Shown here: positions 60,301-64,000 of the stretch, in pieces
Numbering within the stretch: position 1 is the stretch's first letter
How the letters are laid out: each line of letters opens with the position of its first letter
From: Synchiropus splendidus
Lineage: Eukaryota > Chordata > Actinopteri > Syngnathiformes > Callionymidae
Length of the DNA: 64,000 nucleotides
NCBI RefSeq assembly: GCF_027744825.2
Contig: NC_071334.1
Coordinates: forward strand, 39,595,437 to 39,659,436
Direction: 5' to 3'
The notes under the pieces: generated by a model
Databases searched by the model: none
What the model was told of the DNA's origin: nothing
What the model saw: only the letters and a program-made list of their open reading frames with translations
Program-made: the position numbers and the translations under genes

Positions 60301-63300
60301 ACAAAAACGCTTTTCAGCCTGAGATAAGGTGGGTTTCGGAACGCCAAACATAAAAGTGTTGATAACTTTCGAAAAACACTTCCGACAGATTAGATTTGAT
60401 GTGCACCTACTAGAAAGACCCTTTCTGCTATAGTGGGAGGTTAAAATTTCATGTTCTGAAGCTTCCCTGAAAAGTTATGGCACAATGCACAAAAATGCTT
60501 TTCAGCCAGAGATAAGGTGGGTTTCGGAACGCCAAAAATAAAAGTGTTGATAACTTTCGAAAAACATTTCAGAAAGCTTAGATTTGATGTGCAACTATTA
60601 GAAAGACCCTTTCTGCTATAGTGGGAGGTTAAAATTTCATGTTCTGAAGCTTCCCTGAAAAGTTATGGCACAATGCACAAAAACGCTTTTCAGCCTGAGA
60701 TAAGGTGGGTTTCGGAACGCCAAACATAAAAGTGTTAATAACTTTCGAAAAACACTTCAGACAGCTTAGATTTGATGTGCACCTACTAGAAAGACCCTTT
60801 CTGCTATAGTGGGAGGTTAAAATTTCATGTTCTGAAGCTTCCCTGAAAAGTTATGGCACAATGCACAAAAACGCTTTTCAGCCTGAGATAAGGTGGGTTT
60901 CGGAACGCCAAACATAAAAGTGTTGATAACCTTCAAAAAACATTTCAAACAGCTTAGATTTGATGTGCAACTACTAGAAAGACCCTTTCTGCTATAGTGG
61001 GAGGTTAAAATTTCATGTTCTGAAGCTTCCCTGAAAAGTTATGGCACAATGCACAAAAACGCTTTTCAGCCTGAGATAAGGTGGGTTTCGGAACGCCAAA
61101 CATAAAAGTGTTGATAACTTTCGAAAAACACTTCAGACAGCTTAGATTTGATGTTTACCTACTAGAAAGACCCTTTCTGCTATAGTGGGAGGTTAAAATT
61201 TCATGTTCTGAAGCTTCCCTGAAAAGTTATGGCACAATGCACAAAAATGCTTTTCAGCCAGAGATAAGGTGGGTTTCGGAACGCCAAAAATAAAAGTGTT
61301 GATAACTTTCGAAAAACATTTCAGAAAGCTTAGATTTGATGTGCAACTATTAGAAAGACCCTTTCTGCTATAGTGGGAGGTTAAAATTTCATGTTCTGAA
61401 GCTTCCCTGAAAAGTTATGGCACAATGCACAAAAACGCTTTTCAGCCTGAGATAAGGTGGGTTTCGGAACGCCAAACATAAAAGTGTTAATAACTTTCGA
61501 AAAACACTTCAGACAGCTTAGATTTGATGTGCACCTACTAGAAAGACCCTTTCTGCTATAGTGGGAGGTTAAAATTTCATGTTCTGAAGCTTCCCTGAAA
61601 AGTTATGGCACAATGCACAAAAACACTTTTCAGCCTGAGATAAGGTGGGTTTCGGAACGCCAAACATAAAAGTGTTGATAACCTTCGAAAAACATTTCAA
61701 ACAGCTTAGATTTGATGTGCAACTACTAGAAAGACCCTTTCTGCTATAGTGGGAGGTTAAAATTTCATGTTCTGAAGCTTCCCTGAAAAGTTATGGCACA
61801 ATGCACAAAAACGCTTTTCAGCCTGAGATAAGGTGGGTTTCGGAACGCCAAACATAAAAGTGTTGATAACTTTCGAAAAACACTTCAGACAGCTTAGATT
61901 TGATGTGCACCTACTAGAAAGGCCCTTTCTGCTATAGTGGGAGGTTAAAATTTCATGTTCTGAAGCTTCCCTGAAAAGTTATGGCACAATGCGTAAAAAG
62001 GCTTTTCGGCCTGACATAAGGTGGGTTTCGGAACGCCAAACATAAAAGTGTTGATAACTTTCGAAAAACACTTCAGACAGCTTAGATTTGATGTGCAACT
62101 ACTAGAAAGACCCTTTCTGCTATAGTGGGACGCAATAATTTTATGTTCTGAAGCTTCCCTGAAAAGTTATGGCACAATGCACAAAAACGCTTTTCAGCCT
62201 GAGATAAGGTGGGTTTCGGAACGCCAAACATAAAAGTGTTAATAACTTTCGAAAAACACTTCAGACAGCTTAGATTTGATGTGCACCTACTAGAAAGACC
62301 CTTTCTGCTATAGTGGGAGGTTAAAATTTCATGTTCTGAAGCTTCCCTGAAAAGTTATGGCACAATGCACAAAAACGCTTTTCAGCCTGAGATAAGGTGG
62401 GTTACGGAACGCCAAACATAAAAGTGTTGATAACCTTCGAAAAACATTTCAAACAGCTTAGATTTGATGTGCAACTACTAGAAAGACCCTTTCTGCTATA
62501 GTGGGAGGTTAAAATATCATGTTCTGAAGCTTCCCTGAAAAGTTATGGCACAATGCACAAAAACGCTTTTCAGCCTGAGATAAGGTGGGTTTCGGAACGC
62601 CAAACATAAAAGTGTTGATAACTTTCGAAAAACACTTCAGACAGCTTAGATTTGATGTGCACCTACTAGAAAGACCCTTTCTGCTATAGTGGGAGGTTAA
62701 AATTTCATGTTCTGAAGCTTCCCTGAAAAGTTATGGCACAATGCACAAAAATGCTTTTCAGCCAGAGATAAGGTGGGTTTCGGAACGCCAAAAATAAAAG
62801 TGTTGATAACTTTCGAAAAACATTTCAGAAAGCTTAGATTTGATGTGCAACTATTAGAAAGACCCTTTCTGCTATAGTGGGAGGTTAAAATTTCATGTTC
62901 TGAAGCTTCCCTGAAAAGTTATGGCACAATGCACAAAAACGCTTTTCAGCCTGAGATAAGGTGGGTTTCGGAACGCCAAACATAAAAGTGTTAATAACTT
63001 TCGAAAAACACTTCAGACAGCTTAGATTTGATGTGCACCTACTAGAAAGACCCTTTCTGCTATAGTGGGAGGTTAAAATTTCATGTTCTGAAGCTTCCCT
63101 GAAAAGTTATGGCACAATGCACAAAAACGCTTTTCAGCCTGAGATAAGGTGGGTTTCGGAACGCCAAACATAAAAGTGTTGATAACCTTCGAAAAACATT
63201 TCAAACAGCTTAGATTTGATGTGCAACTACTAGAAAGACCCTTTCTGCTATAGTGGGAGGTTAAAATTTCATGTTCTGAAGCTTCCCTGAAAAGTTATGG

Positions 63301-63906
63301 CACAATGCACAAAAACGCTTTTCAGCCTGAGATAAGGTGGGTTTCGGAACGCCAAACATAAAAGTGTTGATAACTTTCGAAAAACACTTCAGACAGCTTA
63401 GATTTGATGTGCACCTACTAGAAAGGCCCTTTCTGCTATAGTGGGAGGTTAAAATTTCATGTTCTGAAGCTTCCCTGAAAAGTTATGGCACAATGCGTAA
63501 AAACGCTTTTCGGCCTGAGATAAGGTGGGTTTCGGAACGCAAAACATAAAAGTGTTGATAACTTTCGAAAAACACTTCAGACAGCTTAGATTTGATGTGC
63601 AACTACTAGAAAGACCCTTTCTGCTATAGTGGGACGCAATAATTTTATGTTCTGAAGCTTCCCTGAAAAGTTATGGCACAATGCACAAAAACGCTTTTCA
63701 GCCTGAGATAAGGTGGGTTTCGGAACGCCAAACATAAAAGTGTTAATAACTTTCGAAAAACACTTCAGACAACTTAGATTTGATGTGCACCTACTAGAAA
63801 GACGCTTTCTGCTATAGTGGAAGGTTAAAATTTCATGTTCTGAAACTTCCCTGAAAAGTTATGGCACAATGCACAAAAACGCTTTTCAGCCTGAGATAAG
63901 GTGGGT
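57327..63906. repeat. Right part of A', collinear with 12593-17480
   Basis: 57327-57890 matches 12593-13156 (offset 44734). Two extra monomers (57891, 58079) follow, then 58267 matches 13157. From 59019 the pairing with 13533 holds at 45486, with shared rarities TTTCAAAAAAC/TTGGTGAGC, CCCTATCTGC, GCACGTAC, GGGTTACGG and AAAATATCATG. Four more monomers are inserted at 62967-63718. Confidence 0.9.
58643..58830. repeat. Recombinant monomer marking a 376-bp duplication
   Basis: The left part has CAGAAATC and TTTGGTGTGC, as in the monomer at 59019. The right part has AGACACTTTC and GGCTAAAATTTCATATTC, as in 58267. The order around it is P, Q, R/P hybrid, Q, R, whereas A (13157-13720) has P, Q, R. 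It is the direct footprint of an unequal exchange between R and P, two monomers apart, with the switch between positions 64 and 85. Confidence 0.88.
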
Positions 63907-64000
63907 TTCGGAACGCCAAACATAAAAGTGTTGATAACTTTCGAAAAACACTTCCGACAGCTTAGATTTGATGTGCACCTACTAGAAAGACCCTTTCTGC
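63907..64000. repeat. Partial monomer at the window edge
   Basis: First 94 bp of a monomer with CTTCCGAC and GCACC, corresponding to 17669-17762. The array continues past the window. Confidence 0.95.

Larger units (their letters stand above)
1..64000. repeat. 188-bp satellite DNA array, 340.5 monomers, head-to-tail
   Basis: The same 188-bp unit, starting TTCGGAACGCC and ending AAGGTGGGT, recurs without a break from the first to the last base, always in the same orientation. Starts fall at 1, 189, 377, 565 and so on; the phase carried through all seen indels predicts the last start at 63907, which is where it lies. The consensus is about 39% G+C (74 of 188 bases) with four CpGs. Most monomers differ from each other at a handful of positions, and the same variants recur in sets, so higher-order structure is readable. 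The unit length is close to one nucleosome plus linker, as in many centromeric satellites. Centromere location is inference; a subtelomeric or interstitial heterochromatin block is also possible. I do not recognise the family. Confidence 0.98.
42102..64000. repeat. Large segmental duplication, right copy (A')
   Basis: Partner of 1-17762, about 4.1 kb longer because of additional monomers at 45861-48305, 52441-53004, 57891-58266, 58643-59018 and 62967-63718, balanced in part by a missing monomer (the 3196 type) at 45297. The near identity of long stretches suggests a recent event. Confidence 0.93.

Noticed and set aside
1..64000. CRISPR array (regular repeats)
   Set aside because: Repeats are contiguous 188-bp units without unique spacers, and there are no cas genes.
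1..64000. Pure assembly artefact explanation for the large duplication
   Set aside because: Not excluded, but the copies differ by several separate whole-monomer gains and losses and by private base changes, which a simple duplicated contig would not show. Read coverage would settle it.

Overview
The whole 64 kb window is one uninterrupted tandem satellite array. The repeat unit is 188 bp, head-to-tail, always in the same orientation, about 39% G+C. Taking the monomer to start at TTCGGAACGCC, base 1 is the first base of a monomer. The window holds 340 complete monomers (1-63906) plus the first 94 bp of the next one (63907-64000). This count is exact: following the phase through the window, all but 14 monomers are 188 bp. 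The exceptions are eleven 1-bp deletions, three 1-bp insertions and one 7-bp deletion, with four of the 1-bp deletions occurring as the same event copied to several places (15 length-variant monomers in the list below).

I see no protein-coding gene, tRNA, rRNA, CRISPR array, transposon, telomere repeat or non-satellite spacer. The only open frames (71-96 codons, minus strand) are the same satellite sequence read through and are not genes. A 64 kb pure satellite with a nucleosome-sized, AT-rich unit points to a eukaryotic nuclear genome, at a centromeric, pericentromeric or other heterochromatic block. The style fits plant centromeric satellites best, but I do not recognise the family and cannot name the species.

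The structure lies above the monomer level. Shared variants let individual monomers be tracked. (1) 1-17762 is repeated at 42102-64000 as a large, nearly identical segmental duplication, whose offset steps from 42101 to 46238 in whole-monomer jumps. (2) A 10-12 monomer block is present three times, at 17857, 28002 and 32139. (3) Smaller tandem higher-order repeats are nested inside: a 13-mer of 2443 bp (52441-57326), a 6-mer of 1128 bp (21241-23496) and 4-mers of 752 bp (14849-16352, 30071-31386). (4) The middle (20.3-42.1 kb) is a mosaic of the same monomer types. (5) Several single monomers are visible recombinants, with the left half of one type and the right half of another, exactly where neighbouring copies differ by whole monomers; these look like unequal-exchange junctions.

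Each monomer carries several short dyad symmetries. Common sequence variants strengthen two of them: the GCAC to GCGT change makes a perfect GCGT-AAAA-ACGC hairpin, and a nearby A to G extends another inverted repeat. No new gene system is present; the interest is in the fine-scale record of satellite evolution and in possible centromere function.
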